A stretch of 41,036 nucleotides of DNA from assembly GCA_902799355.1 (NCBI GenBank), contig CADCAG010000022.1, positions 1-41,036 on the forward strand, in the 5' to 3' direction. The stretch is from an uncultured Bacteroidales bacterium. GTDB lineage: Bacteria; Bacteroidota; Bacteroidia; Bacteroidales; Bacteroidaceae. Of the stretch, positions 1-8,518 are shown in pieces. Within the stretch, counting starts at the first letter, position 1, and every line of letters starts with the position of its first letter. The notes under the pieces are model-generated. The model searched no databases, was not told where the DNA came from, and saw only the letters and a program-made list of their open reading frames with translations. Position numbers and translations under genes: made by a program.

Positions 1-6
1 CGGATG

Positions 7-37
7 CAAAGGTACGACAAAATTCTGAAACACCAAA
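7..37 (-). promoter_or_regulatory. Bacteroidetes-type promoter reading out of the window
   Basis: On the minus strand there is a -7 box TACCTTTG (14-7) and a -33 box TTTG (37-34), separated by 19 bp. This matches the Bacteroidetes sigma-A consensus TTTG/TAnnTTTG. It would drive a leftward gene beyond the window edge. Confidence 0.65.
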
Positions 38-56
38 ACTTTTCACCAACTTTTTT

Positions 57-100
57 CAAGAAAAATAAAAGTTTTCGCATTTCATGACAATGCGAAAACT
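57..100 (-). terminator. Rho-independent terminator of the YccA-like gene
   Basis: A perfect 12-bp inverted repeat (70-81 with 89-100) encloses a 7-nt loop. On the minus strand it is followed by a T-rich tract at 69-57. It lies 27 nt past the stop of the leftward gene at 127-852 and separates it from the leftward promoter at 7-37. Confidence 0.85.
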
Positions 101-126
101 CTTACACCTTATTATATATAGGGCTA

Positions 127-852
127 TCAGTCTCTCTTTCCAAAAATGCGCAGCAAATAGATAAACAGGTTAATGAAATCGAGGTACAGTGTCAGTGCTC
201 CAAGCAAGGCAACTTTCTGTGCGCCTTCGCTAGCATCAGGAGCCTGCAAAAGCATCTGTTTAATCTTCTGAGAGTCGTAGGCCGTCAGGCCGACGAAGAT
301 TAATACGCCCACATAGCTAATAATGAGATTAAACATCGTGCTCTTGATAAAGACATTGACGACGGTGGCTATAATCAAGCCTATCAATGCCATGAGCAGT
401 ATCTTACCCCATGATGACAGGTCTGTTTTCGTGGTATAGCCGACAATGGCCATCGCAGCAAATGTTCCTGCAGTGATGAAAAATACGGTAGAAATAGATG
501 ATGCTGTATACAACACGAAAATGTAGGATAGCAGTGCGCCATTGATGACCGAATACAGGACAAACATCAGTGTAGCCGTAGCCAGCGACAGCTTATTGAT
601 AGCAGCGCTAACGCCAAAGACCAATGCAAATTCTGCGATAATCAAACCCCAGAAAAGAGCCTGATTGGTATAGATGGCCTGCATGAGACCGGGACTGGTG
701 GCTACACCATAAGCAGTAAAACCGGTAATAGCCAATGCCAGCGTCATCCACACATACACCTTTCTCATGAGTACAGGAAACGCCTGACTGGCCTCCCATA
801 ATCGCTCGTTTGCAGAAGAATATTCCTTCAATTCAAAATCTTGATAATTCAT
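127..852 (-). CDS. Bax inhibitor-1/YccA family membrane protein
   Basis: A 241-residue multi-pass inner-membrane protein of the BI-1/YccA (TMBIM) family. About seven hydrophobic segments follow a roughly 30-residue polar N-terminus. The family signature GLTAYDSQKIK and the C-terminal LTLYLDFINLFIYLLR helix are present, including the acidic residues that family structures link to pH-dependent ion leak. In bacteria the family includes YccA, which modulates FtsH; the exact role here is unknown. The length is normal. The ATG at 852 lies about 30 nt past a good promoter, and a hairpin terminator follows the stop, so the gene is probably monocistronic. Confidence 0.9.
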   Translation of the reverse strand: MNYQDFELKEYSSANERLWEASQAFPVLMRKVYVWMTLALAITGFTAYGVATSPGLMQAIYTNQALFWGLIIAEFALVFGVSAAINKLSLATATLMFVLYSVINGALLSYIFVLYTASSISTVFFITAGTFAAMAIVGYTTKTDLSSWGKILLMALIGLIIATVVNVFIKSTMFNLIISYVGVLIFVGLTAYDSQKIKQMLLQAPDASEGAQKVALLGALTLYLDFINLFIYLLRIFGKRD

Positions 853-884
853 TGTCGTTTTCTATTATAAGTTATAATTCGCGG

Positions 885-916
885 CAAAGATAAACATTAT
901 TTCTTCATCGCACAAA
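885..916 (-). promoter_or_regulatory. Promoter of the YccA-like gene
   Basis: Minus-strand -7 box TATCTTTG (892-885) and -33 box TTTG (916-913) with a 20-bp spacer. The predicted transcript start leaves a leader of roughly 25-30 nt before the ATG at 852. Confidence 0.7.
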
Positions 917-945
917 TCTTTTAGAGTAAAAAGAACAAAAACATG

Positions 946-3900
946 TTAAATAGCCTTTGGCGTCGTACACTCATTCACCAGATAGACGATGCTCATATAA
1001 GGTATGCCCGTATTTGTTTCAAGACCAATCTCGCAGGTTCGGCTATTGGAATAGCCCACCTCTATATGGTTAGCCTCAATCTGCGGACGGAGCTTACGAA
1101 GGCCATACTTGTTGAGCTCGGGGAAGGTAAAACCTCTATCGCCAGCGAAACCACAACACCCTACCCCTTCGGGAAGGAAGACATTGTTTGAACACATCTT
1201 GGCCAGTGCTATCAAATCATCAGCGACACCCATCTGACGGGTAGAACAAGTGAGGTGCAGTGCGATATGACGGTCAATCGGATGGAAGTCGAGACGCGGC
1301 ACCAGGAATTTCATGATGAATTCGGCGGGCTCATAGAGATGCATTTTATGCATTACCTTACGCATACGATGCAGGCAAGGACTCTGGGCACAGAGTACCG
1401 GATAGCGACCTTCATCGGAAGCCTTCCATAAAGCTGCTTCGAGTTCAGCACTCTTGCGGTCAGCGATGTCGAGCATTCCCTTCGACTCCCAAATCTGTCC
1501 ACAACACATTCGCTCCATACCTTCTGGGAAGATGGTTTCATAACCCGCCTTCGCCATCAGCTGGATGACCTCGTCAACCAGGTCATGAATCTTTCCGCCG
1601 TGCTTCGACTGTCCCATGGTCTGATTGATGCATGAGGGGAAATAAACAACTTTAAGCGGCAGATGCTCTTTCTCCTTCTGAGGTATCGACTTCTCAATGA
1701 TAAACTGCGTAAGGTCGGACTTCTTAGGCTGGCGGTGCTTCTTGGGCATAGCTGTCGTCCATAGCGGCAAGCCCATCTTGTTCATGCCACGAGCGATACC
1801 GGTCATGAGCGTGGGACCGAGAGTGACATGTCCCAGATGAGCCACATCGAGTACCACACGCAACCCCGACTTAATGCCCGCCATGTGGTTGGCAGCAAAA
1901 TCGCCCAACTTATAGCCCATCTTCGAATTGTTCATATCCATCTGACGAATCAGATGCGTCAGCTCACCCGTATTAATCTTCATCGGGCACGAGGTAGAAC
2001 ACAAACCATCCGTTGCACAGGTCTGGTCGCCATAGTACTTATACTGTTTCTTCAACGTCGCCAAACGTTCAGGATTGGAACCCGTCGCAGCAAGATAACG
2101 GATTTCACGTTGTACAGCAATACGCATACGGGATGACAACGTCAGGCCACACGACATGCAGTTGACCTCACAGAATCCACACTCGATACATTTGTTGGCA
2201 CGCTTTACCTGCTCAACGGTCTCTTTAGCAGTCGACAACGACGAATCCATGAGATAATGCCCACCATCCGGTACGCTGTCGAAGTCGTAGTCTAAGACGG
2301 GAAGCGGCTTAAGGCACTTGATGAAGCAGTCAGGATCGTCATTGAAGATGACACCTTGGTTCAGCAGGCAATCTGGATCGAAGATTGCTTTCAACTCCTT
2401 CATTGCCTCATAAGCCTCATCGCGCCACTCGTATCTTACAAACGGTGCCATGTTACGGCCAGTACCATGCTCAGCTTTCAAAGAACCATCGTACTCCTCA
2501 ACAACCAGACGCGCCACATCACGCATCATCTCAGCATAGCGTGCCACCTCATGCTCATCGGCAAAGCTCTGATTTAAGATGAAGTGATAGTTTCCCTCAA
2601 AGGCATGACCGTAGATGCACGCATCGTCATATCCGTGGTCGGCTATCATCTTCTGCAACTTGACAGTAGCTTCAGGCAACGACTCGATGGGGAACGCCAC
2701 ATCTTCGATGAGACAGGACGTACCAAGAGGACGTGTACCACCTACAGAAGGGAAGATGCCCGAACGGATAGCCCAGTACTTGCCGTAGACCTTCGGATCT
2801 TCAGTGAACTCGGCTGGGATATAGAGACGGAATCGCTCTAAGCACGACTTAATCTTCCCAATCTTCTCCAACAGCTGTTCGTGGGTGATGCCCTTTGTTT
2901 CGGTAAGGATGGCGGTAAGGTCATGATAGTCACCAGGCAGCACGCCCTCAATCTTACCAGCATCCACATCTTTCTTATATTGCAGGAATACAGGGTCATT
3001 AACCGAACTAAGCGACTTGTAGTCAAGCATCTCGGCGCTCTTCACCACCAAGTTCTCGGCACTATACGCCATATCCTCTTCGCCAGCCTTCATCTTCTTC
3101 ATGGCCACCACCGCCTCACAGCTCTCCTTCATGGAAAGGAAGTACACCATGGCAGAAGCCTTATACGGGTAGTCATGGAGCGTCTTCATTGTCACCTCCG
3201 ACAAGAAGGCTAACGTACCCTCGCTACCAACCATCGAGTGTGCGATGATGTCGAACGGGTCGTCATAAGCTATCAATGGACGGAGGTTCAAACCCGTCAC
3301 ATTCTTAATACTATATTTATTACATATGCGCGATGCCAATGCCTCATTAGCACGTACCTTGTCACGTAAAGCCTCTATCTTACGCAGGAACTCTGGGTGT
3401 GAGCGGGAAAACTGCTCACGGCTCTCCTTGTCACCTGTATCAAGGATGGTACCATCCGTCAGGATGATACGTGCAGAGACGAGCATGCGGTCGCTGTTTG
3501 CATGGACGCCACAGTTCATACCCGATGCATTATTGATGACGATACCGCCTACCATCGCACTACCGATAGAGGCAGGATCAGGTGGAAACACACGACCAAA
3601 GGGTTTGAGGATTTCGTTGACACGACCACCCACAATACCAGGTTGCAATTTGATGGTATCTTGATTGGGACCTAACTCGTATTTCTCCCAATGCTTACCT
3701 GCCACGATAAGCACCGAGTCTGTACAACTCTGTCCCGACAGTGATGTTCCTGCAGCACGGAAAGTATAAGGTATCTTATACTTCTGACACGTCTTGACAA
3801 TCTTGGAAATCTCCTCCTCGCCATCGCTACGGATGACCACCTTAGGAATCTGGCGATAGAAACTGGCATCAGTACCCCAGCCGAGGGTACGCAACTCGTC

Positions 3901-3960
3901 GGTGTAAATACGGTCAGAGGGCAGGTACTGCTTGAGCTCTGATAAGAACTGTAGATTCAT
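946..3960 (-). CDS. FAD/Fe-S D-lactate (2-hydroxyacid) dehydrogenase, Dld-II/YdiJ type
   Basis: A 1004-residue fusion of a GlcD/VAO-type flavin domain with a GlpC/LutA-like iron-sulfur domain. The FAD pyrophosphate loop is at about 67-82 (FRAAGTSLSGQS), and the VAO C-terminal half ends near residue 550 (AEHGTGRNMAPF). Two ferredoxin-type Cys clusters follow at C591/C594/C597/C601 and C648/C654/C658. Two CCG motifs lie at C819-C820 and C935-C936. The architecture and length match E. coli YdiJ and Shewanella Dld-II. Oxidation of D-lactate is inferred because the gene is divergent from lactate permease and lutABC, the same association seen around Shewanella dld-II. A D-2-hydroxyglutarate dehydrogenase activity, as reported for YdiJ, is the main alternative. 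The protein is probably cytoplasmic or membrane-peripheral and passes electrons to the quinone pool. Confidence 0.85.
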   Translation of the reverse strand: MNLQFLSELKQYLPSDRIYTDELRTLGWGTDASFYRQIPKVVIRSDGEEEISKIVKTCQKYKIPYTFRAAGTSLSGQSCTDSVLIVAGKHWEKYELGPNQDTIKLQPGIVGGRVNEILKPFGRVFPPDPASIGSAMVGGIVINNASGMNCGVHANSDRMLVSARIILTDGTILDTGDKESREQFSRSHPEFLRKIEALRDKVRANEALASRICNKYSIKNVTGLNLRPLIAYDDPFDIIAHSMVGSEGTLAFLSEVTMKTLHDYPYKASAMVYFLSMKESCEAVVAMKKMKAGEEDMAYSAENLVVKSAEMLDYKSLSSVNDPVFLQYKKDVDAGKIEGVLPGDYHDLTAILTETKGITHEQLLEKIGKIKSCLERFRLYIPAEFTEDPKVYGKYWAIRSGIFPSVGGTRPLGTSCLIEDVAFPIESLPEATVKLQKMIADHGYDDACIYGHAFEGNYHFILNQSFADEHEVARYAEMMRDVARLVVEEYDGSLKAEHGTGRNMAPFVRYEWRDEAYEAMKELKAIFDPDCLLNQGVIFNDDPDCFIKCLKPLPVLDYDFDSVPDGGHYLMDSSLSTAKETVEQVKRANKCIECGFCEVNCMSCGLTLSSRMRIAVQREIRYLAATGSNPERLATLKKQYKYYGDQTCATDGLCSTSCPMKINTGELTHLIRQMDMNNSKMGYKLGDFAANHMAGIKSGLRVVLDVAHLGHVTLGPTLMTGIARGMNKMGLPLWTTAMPKKHRQPKKSDLTQFIIEKSIPQKEKEHLPLKVVYFPSCINQTMGQSKHGGKIHDLVDEVIQLMAKAGYETIFPEGMERMCCGQIWESKGMLDIADRKSAELEAALWKASDEGRYPVLCAQSPCLHRMRKVMHKMHLYEPAEFIMKFLVPRLDFHPIDRHIALHLTCSTRQMGVADDLIALAKMCSNNVFLPEGVGCCGFAGDRGFTFPELNKYGLRKLRPQIEANHIEVGYSNSRTCEIGLETNTGIPYMSIVYLVNECTTPKAI

Positions 3961-3993
3961 AGCTTTAGTTTTTTGTTACGTGCATTATTTCTG

Positions 3994-4001
3994 CAAATAT
4001 A
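3994..4001 (-). promoter_or_regulatory. Putative -7 box for the D-lactate dehydrogenase gene
   Basis: Minus-strand TATATTTG, 33 nt upstream of the ATG at 3960. I found no clear -33 TTTG at the right distance, which may mean activator dependence or a false match. Confidence 0.4.
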
Positions 4002-4064
4002 CAAACTTTTTTCGTATTTTATCACTTTTTTCTAAAAAATCATCGTACTATTCAAAATTTTTCG

Positions 4065-4072
4065 TATATTTG
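4065..4072 (+). promoter_or_regulatory. Putative -7 box for the permease-lutABC operon
   Basis: TATATTTG ending 28 nt before the permease ATG at 4101. No good TTTG lies 19-22 bp upstream. The two divergent -7 boxes (3994 and 4065) are about 65 bp apart, leaving room for a shared regulator site that I cannot identify. Confidence 0.45.
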
Positions 4073-4100
4073 CAACCATACTTATATAATACAAAAACCT

Positions 4101-5705
4101 ATGACAGCATTAATTTCCGTAATCCCTATTTTGTTACTCATTGTGTTGATGATGGGCTTCAAGGTTTCTGGCTACAGAAGTGCCATCGTCACACTCATCG
4201 TAACCGTTTTATTAGCCCTTTTTGCCGTTCCTGCTATGGGCATCATTCCAGAGAAATATGCCGATGCCAGCATCATTGGCATCACCTGTTGGTCGGTAGT
4301 AGAGGGAGTGTTGAAGGCTTGTTTCCCCATTATCCTCATCATTATCTGTGCCATCTTCAGCTATAACATCCTTTGTGAGACAAAGGAGATTGAGACCATC
4401 AAGACACAGTTTATCCAGATGACTTCTGACAAGGGGCTACTGGTACTACTACTGACATGGGGTCTCGGTGGTGTGCTTGAGGGCATGGCTGGATTTGGTA
4501 CAGCCGTGGCCATTCCTGCCGCCATCCTTATTGGATTGGGGTTCAAGCCTATGTTCTCGGCTGTCATCTGTCTGGTAGCCAACACCGTTGCTGTAGGTTT
4601 CGGTGCCGTCGGCCTGCCAGCTACCACGTTGGCCAATCAGGTAGCTGCCAGTGGTACTGCGACACCAGACGAACTCTGCGAGGTGGCCACCTTTATTATA
4701 TTACAGCTCTCCCTGATGTTCTACATCACGCCATTCCTCATTCTGATGATGACTGACAAGACAAAGATCCTGAAGAATATCACTATCGCGCTATTCATAG
4801 GCACCTGCTCTATCACCGTCCAGTTCTGCTGTGCACATTTTATAGGCCCCGAGACGCCAGCCATTCTCGGATCAGTAGCCGCCATCGCTGCCATGCTGCT
4901 GTACGACAAGCTTTTCCTGCGTCATGAGGCCGAGAAAGACACGGTACAGGTAGAGCACCACCAGTTTGGCGTTGCCAAAACTCTCAAGGCATGGAGTGTC
5001 TATGGCCTTATCATCTTCTTCATCCTCATCTCTAGCAAGATTGTCCCATCTGTCAACGAGGTACTCAACAACACGCTGGTTACCAAGTTCGAGCTACCCG
5101 TCATTGGCAATACGTTCAAGTTTGGATGGCTGTCGAATGCCGGTCTGATGATTTTCCTTGGTGCCGTCATCGGTGGACTGATTCAGGGCATGAGCTTCAG
5201 GAATCTGATGGTGCTTCTATGCAAGACCACGCTCAACCTGCAAAAGACGGTGGTAACCATCTGCTGTCTGGTAGCTATGGCCATGCTAATGAACAATACC
5301 GGCATGACCAACGACATTGCCAAGGGTCTGGTATTGCTGACAGGTGCAGCCTTCCCATTCTTTGCACCGCTCATTGGTTCTATTGGCACCTTTGTCACGG
5401 GTAGTGCTACCAATGCCAACATTCTGTTCGGTAAGCTGCAGGCTACTGCCGCCAGTGACCTCGGCTTAGTCCATCAGGGCACATTCTTCGGTGTCTCTGG
5501 CAACGAGACCAACTGGCTGGCTGCTGCCAACTGTGCTGGTTCTGAGGGTGGTAAGCTACTGTCACCACAGTCCATCGCCATTGCTACCGCTGCCTGCGAC
5601 ATGGAGGGACAGGATGGCGACATCATGCGTAAGACCATGCCGTTTGCCATCTTCTGGATACTGATGAACGGACTGATGGTATTCCTGGGGTTACACGTGA
5701 TATAG
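4101..5705 (+). CDS. lctP: L-lactate permease (LctP/LldP family)
   Basis: A 534-residue polytopic inner-membrane transporter of the lactate permease family, which imports L- and D-lactate and glycolate by proton symport. Hydrophobic helices run along the whole length. Recognisable family blocks are GGVLEGMAGFGTAVAIPAAIL near residues 120-140 and the C-terminal stretch with FGVSGNETNWLAAAN and GKLLSPQSIAIA. The length is close to the usual 530-560. It is the first gene of a rightward operon with lutABC (27 nt to lutA) and is divergent from the D-lactate dehydrogenase gene, which makes lactate the likely substrate. Confidence 0.92.
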   Translation: MTALISVIPILLLIVLMMGFKVSGYRSAIVTLIVTVLLALFAVPAMGIIPEKYADASIIGITCWSVVEGVLKACFPIILIIICAIFSYNILCETKEIETIKTQFIQMTSDKGLLVLLLTWGLGGVLEGMAGFGTAVAIPAAILIGLGFKPMFSAVICLVANTVAVGFGAVGLPATTLANQVAASGTATPDELCEVATFIILQLSLMFYITPFLILMMTDKTKILKNITIALFIGTCSITVQFCCAHFIGPETPAILGSVAAIAAMLLYDKLFLRHEAEKDTVQVEHHQFGVAKTLKAWSVYGLIIFFILISSKIVPSVNEVLNNTLVTKFELPVIGNTFKFGWLSNAGLMIFLGAVIGGLIQGMSFRNLMVLLCKTTLNLQKTVVTICCLVAMAMLMNNTGMTNDIAKGLVLLTGAAFPFFAPLIGSIGTFVTGSATNANILFGKLQATAASDLGLVHQGTFFGVSGNETNWLAAANCAGSEGGKLLSPQSIAIATAACDMEGQDGDIMRKTMPFAIFWILMNGLMVFLGLHVI

Positions 5706-5732
5706 TTCAGAATTCATGTTCATAGTTAATAT

Positions 5733-6464
5733 ATGAAAATAGGATTATTCATTCCCTGCTATGTGGATGCCGTCTATCCAGAAGTGGGTATGGCAACCTA
5801 TAAGTTGCTCAAACATCTTGGGTTAGACGTTGTTTATCCTGAGAAGCAGACCTGCTGTGGACAGCCGATGGCTAATGCAGGATTCGAGAAACAGGCTATT
5901 CCACTGGCAGAAAACTTCGATGATATGTTCAGTGGTTTCGACTATGTGGTTGCGCCCAGCGTCTCATGCACCGCATTTATCCGTTTCAACTACCCACGGT
6001 TGCTCAACCACGACTGCGAAACTGCCAAGCGTTGCATGGATGTGGTGGAGTTTCTGCACGACGTGGTGAAGGTAGACAGCCGCTTGGGCACCTTCCCTCA
6101 TAAGGTGAGCCTCCACAACTCCTGTCACGGTGTACGCGAGTTAGAGCTCTCCTCGCCTTCCGAACAGCATGTGGAGAAATTCAACAAGATAAAAGATCTG
6201 CTGGAGTTGGTTGACGGCATAGAGGTCGTAGAGCCTGAGCGTCCCGACGAGTGCTGCGGCTTCGGCGGCATGTTCTCTGTCGAGGAGACCGCTGTGTCGG
6301 CACAGATGGGGCGTGACAAGGTGGAACGCCACATGCAGACTGGTGCCGAGTATGTAACAGGGCCCGATTGCTCGTGTCTGATGCACATGGCCGGTGTTGC
6401 CAAAAAGCAAGGTCTCAAGATCCAGTTCAAACACGTAGTAGAAATTCTCGCGGCAGGACTGTAA
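5733..6464 (+). CDS. lutA: L-lactate utilisation Fe-S protein LutA (LldE)
   Basis: A 243-residue protein with two CCG (cysteine-rich) domains of the heterodisulfide-reductase/GlpC type. The first CCG motif is at C41-C42 (TCCGQP) and the second at C174-C175 (ECCGFGG), with a preceding SCHG cysteine in the second half. LutA is one of three subunits of the non-flavin L-lactate dehydrogenase LutABC (LldEFG), which oxidises L-lactate to pyruvate. The length is standard. It is followed by lutB after 34 nt. Confidence 0.92.
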   Translation: MKIGLFIPCYVDAVYPEVGMATYKLLKHLGLDVVYPEKQTCCGQPMANAGFEKQAIPLAENFDDMFSGFDYVVAPSVSCTAFIRFNYPRLLNHDCETAKRCMDVVEFLHDVVKVDSRLGTFPHKVSLHNSCHGVRELELSSPSEQHVEKFNKIKDLLELVDGIEVVEPERPDECCGFGGMFSVEETAVSAQMGRDKVERHMQTGAEYVTGPDCSCLMHMAGVAKKQGLKIQFKHVVEILAAGL

Positions 6465-6470
6465 GACGAA

Positions 6471-6497
6471 CACGAATCTCACGAATAACACGAATAA
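6471..6497 (+). repeat. Tandem 9-mer spacer repeat between lutA and lutB
   Basis: Three adjacent copies of a 9-bp unit (CACGAATCT, CACGAATAA, CACGAATAA) fill most of the lutA-lutB spacer and run directly into TATG, which holds the lutB start codon. A degenerate ACGAA precedes the array. It is A-rich and has no hairpin. Confidence 0.75.
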
Positions 6498-6498
6498 T

Positions 6499-7869
6499 AT
6501 GAGTACACAGCATAGCAAAGCCGCCAAGGAGTTCCTGAAGAACCAGACCTATGCCCATTGGCACGACGCCACCTTCTGGGCGGTGCGTACCAAACGCGAC
6601 AACATGGCCTACGGACTGGACGAGTGGGAACAGCTGCGCGAGAAAGCCTCACAGATTAAGCGGCATACTATTACCCACCTCGACGAATACCTCGACCAGT
6701 TTGCCACCGCTGCCGAGAAGAACGGCGCTGAGGTACACTGGGCGAAGGACGCTGAGGAGTTCAACGAGATAGTCTATAACATCCTGGAGAGCCACAACGT
6801 TAAGAAGATGGTGAAGTCGAAGTCGATGCTCACCGAGGAATGTGGGATGAACCCCTACCTCGAGAAGCGTGGCATCGAAGTGGTGGAGACCGACCTGGGT
6901 GAGCGCATCATCCAGCTGAAAGGACAGGCGCCCAGCCACATCGTCATGCCAGCCATCCACCTGAACCACGATGATGTGGGTGAGCTGTTTGAGGAAAAAG
7001 GCATCTCTAATGAGAAAGGTAATCACGACCCCACGTTCCTGACCTATCGGGCACGTCTCTCGCTGCGTAACGAGTTCCTCACCGCTGACGCAGGCATGAC
7101 TGGCGGCAACTTCGGTATTGCAGAGACAGGAGACATCGTGGTATGTACCAATGAAGGTAATGCCGACATGTCTACCTCCTGTCCAAAGCTACACATCGCC
7201 GCCATAGGACTGGAGAAAGTCATCCCCAACTACGAGTGTTTAGCGGTCTTCCAGCGCATGCTCTGCCGTGCGGGTACCGGGCAGCCCACCACGACATATA
7301 CCAGTCACTTCCGCAAGGCTCGGCCGACGGCTCACCACATGCACATCATCCTAGTGGACAACGGTCGTTCGGAATGGATAGCTAATCCAGAGCACTGGGA
7401 GTCACTGAAGTGTATCCGCTGTGGTTCATGCATGAACACCTGCCCCGTCTATCGACGTTCGGGAGGATATTCATATAGCTACTTCATCCCCGGCCCCATC
7501 GGCATCAACCTCGGCATGCTCCGCGACCCACAGAAGCATAGTGGCAATGTCTCAGCTTGTACGCTATGTCTTAGCTGCCAGACCGTCTGTCCCGTCAAAA
7601 TCAACCTTGGCGACCAGATATACCAGTGGCGCCAGCAGCTCGACGACTTCGGCACCGCCAATCCACAGAAGAAACTGATGTGCCGTGGCATGTCGGCCAT
7701 ATACAACTCACCAGGCCTCTATAACTTCGGCACCGGCCTCGCGCATTGGGCCAACTTCATCCCCTCTCCCATTATCAACTGCGGCCTCAACCCGTGGGCT
7801 GAAGGTCATGAGATGATGAAGTTCCCGAAGAAGCCGTTCCATGAGATGATAAAAGACGTAAAGAAGTGA
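6499..7869 (+). CDS. lutB: L-lactate utilisation Fe-S protein LutB (LldF)
   Basis: A 456-residue subunit of the LutABC L-lactate dehydrogenase. The N-terminal two thirds is the LUD domain (LutB/LldF family). It is followed by a dicluster 4Fe-4S domain with Cys at 305/308/311/315 (CIRCGSCMNTC) and 354/357/360/364 (CTLCLSCQTVC). Both clusters have the full four ligands and the C-proximal Pro typical of ferredoxin folds. The length is slightly under the usual 470-480. The stop is 7 nt before the lutC start, so translational coupling is likely. Confidence 0.93.
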   Translation: MSTQHSKAAKEFLKNQTYAHWHDATFWAVRTKRDNMAYGLDEWEQLREKASQIKRHTITHLDEYLDQFATAAEKNGAEVHWAKDAEEFNEIVYNILESHNVKKMVKSKSMLTEECGMNPYLEKRGIEVVETDLGERIIQLKGQAPSHIVMPAIHLNHDDVGELFEEKGISNEKGNHDPTFLTYRARLSLRNEFLTADAGMTGGNFGIAETGDIVVCTNEGNADMSTSCPKLHIAAIGLEKVIPNYECLAVFQRMLCRAGTGQPTTTYTSHFRKARPTAHHMHIILVDNGRSEWIANPEHWESLKCIRCGSCMNTCPVYRRSGGYSYSYFIPGPIGINLGMLRDPQKHSGNVSACTLCLSCQTVCPVKINLGDQIYQWRQQLDDFGTANPQKKLMCRGMSAIYNSPGLYNFGTGLAHWANFIPSPIINCGLNPWAEGHEMMKFPKKPFHEMIKDVKK

Positions 7870-7876
7870 AAAGACT

Positions 7877-8464
7877 ATGTCAAGTAAAGAAGATATACTG
7901 AAGAAATACAGGTCGAACATTCGCGAACAGTTTGACATGCCCGACCTAAGTGACATCCAGGCTGTCACCTACCCCAATCCACTATTGCAGTTTATCAACA
8001 TGACCAAGAGCGTGGGTGGCAATGCCATCGAAGTAGAAGAATGGTGCGATATTAACAAGCTTATTCGCGAGTTGTTTCCAGATGCCGTAGAGATAGCTTC
8101 GAACCTGCCAGGAATTACCATTGCCACACGCAACCCTGACATTGTAGACGATGCCAGCGATCTCAACGGCACCGATGTAGGTATCATTCGGGGTGAGTTC
8201 GGCGTGGCAGAAAACGGCTGTGTATGGATTCCGCAGCAGATGAAAGAGAAAGCCGTCTGCTTCATCAGCGAGAACCTCGTCATCTTACTGCCCAAGTCGC
8301 AGATTGTCAACAATATGCACGAAGCTTACCGTCGCATCAAGTTCAACGACTACGGCTACGGCACGTTTATCAGCGGACCGTCCAAGACAGCAGACATTGC
8401 TCAGGTGCTCGTCATGGGTGCCCAAGCAGCCCGCTCAGCTACCGTCCTACTGATAGATGAGTAG
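7877..8464 (+). CDS. lutC: L-lactate utilisation protein LutC (LldG)
   Basis: A 195-residue LUD-domain protein, the third LutABC subunit. The family block near residues 100-120 (GTDVGIIRGEFGVAENGCVWI) and the C-terminal GPSKTADIAQVLVMGAQ are clear. It is the last gene of the lctP-lutABC operon. No LutR/LldR-type regulator lies next to the operon in this window, and no convincing terminator follows the stop. Confidence 0.9.
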   Translation: MSSKEDILKKYRSNIREQFDMPDLSDIQAVTYPNPLLQFINMTKSVGGNAIEVEEWCDINKLIRELFPDAVEIASNLPGITIATRNPDIVDDASDLNGTDVGIIRGEFGVAENGCVWIPQQMKEKAVCFISENLVILLPKSQIVNNMHEAYRRIKFNDYGYGTFISGPSKTADIAQVLVMGAQAARSATVLLIDE

Positions 8465-8477
8465 AAAAAAGAGATTT

Positions 8478-8511
8478 TTTGGGGTGTTTAACTTTTTTCT
8501 TCGTACTTTTG
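8478..8511 (+). promoter_or_regulatory. Promoter of the TPR/RsbU-remnant gene, nearly leaderless
   Basis: A -33 TTTG (8478-8481) and a -7 TACTTTTG (8504-8511) with a 22-bp spacer. The box ends only 7 nt before the ATG at 8519, so the transcript probably has a leader of 0-4 nt. Confidence 0.6.
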
Positions 8512-8518
8512 CAGCGAT

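Noticed and set aside
3932-4366. A 144-codon plus-strand frame spanning the start of the lactate permease
   Set aside because: It runs through the divergent promoter region and out of frame across the permease start, with no family resemblance.
8465-8495. A/T-rich run after lutC as a terminator
   Set aside because: Only a six-pair A-T stem with no GC core; the same bases form the -33 region of the next promoter.
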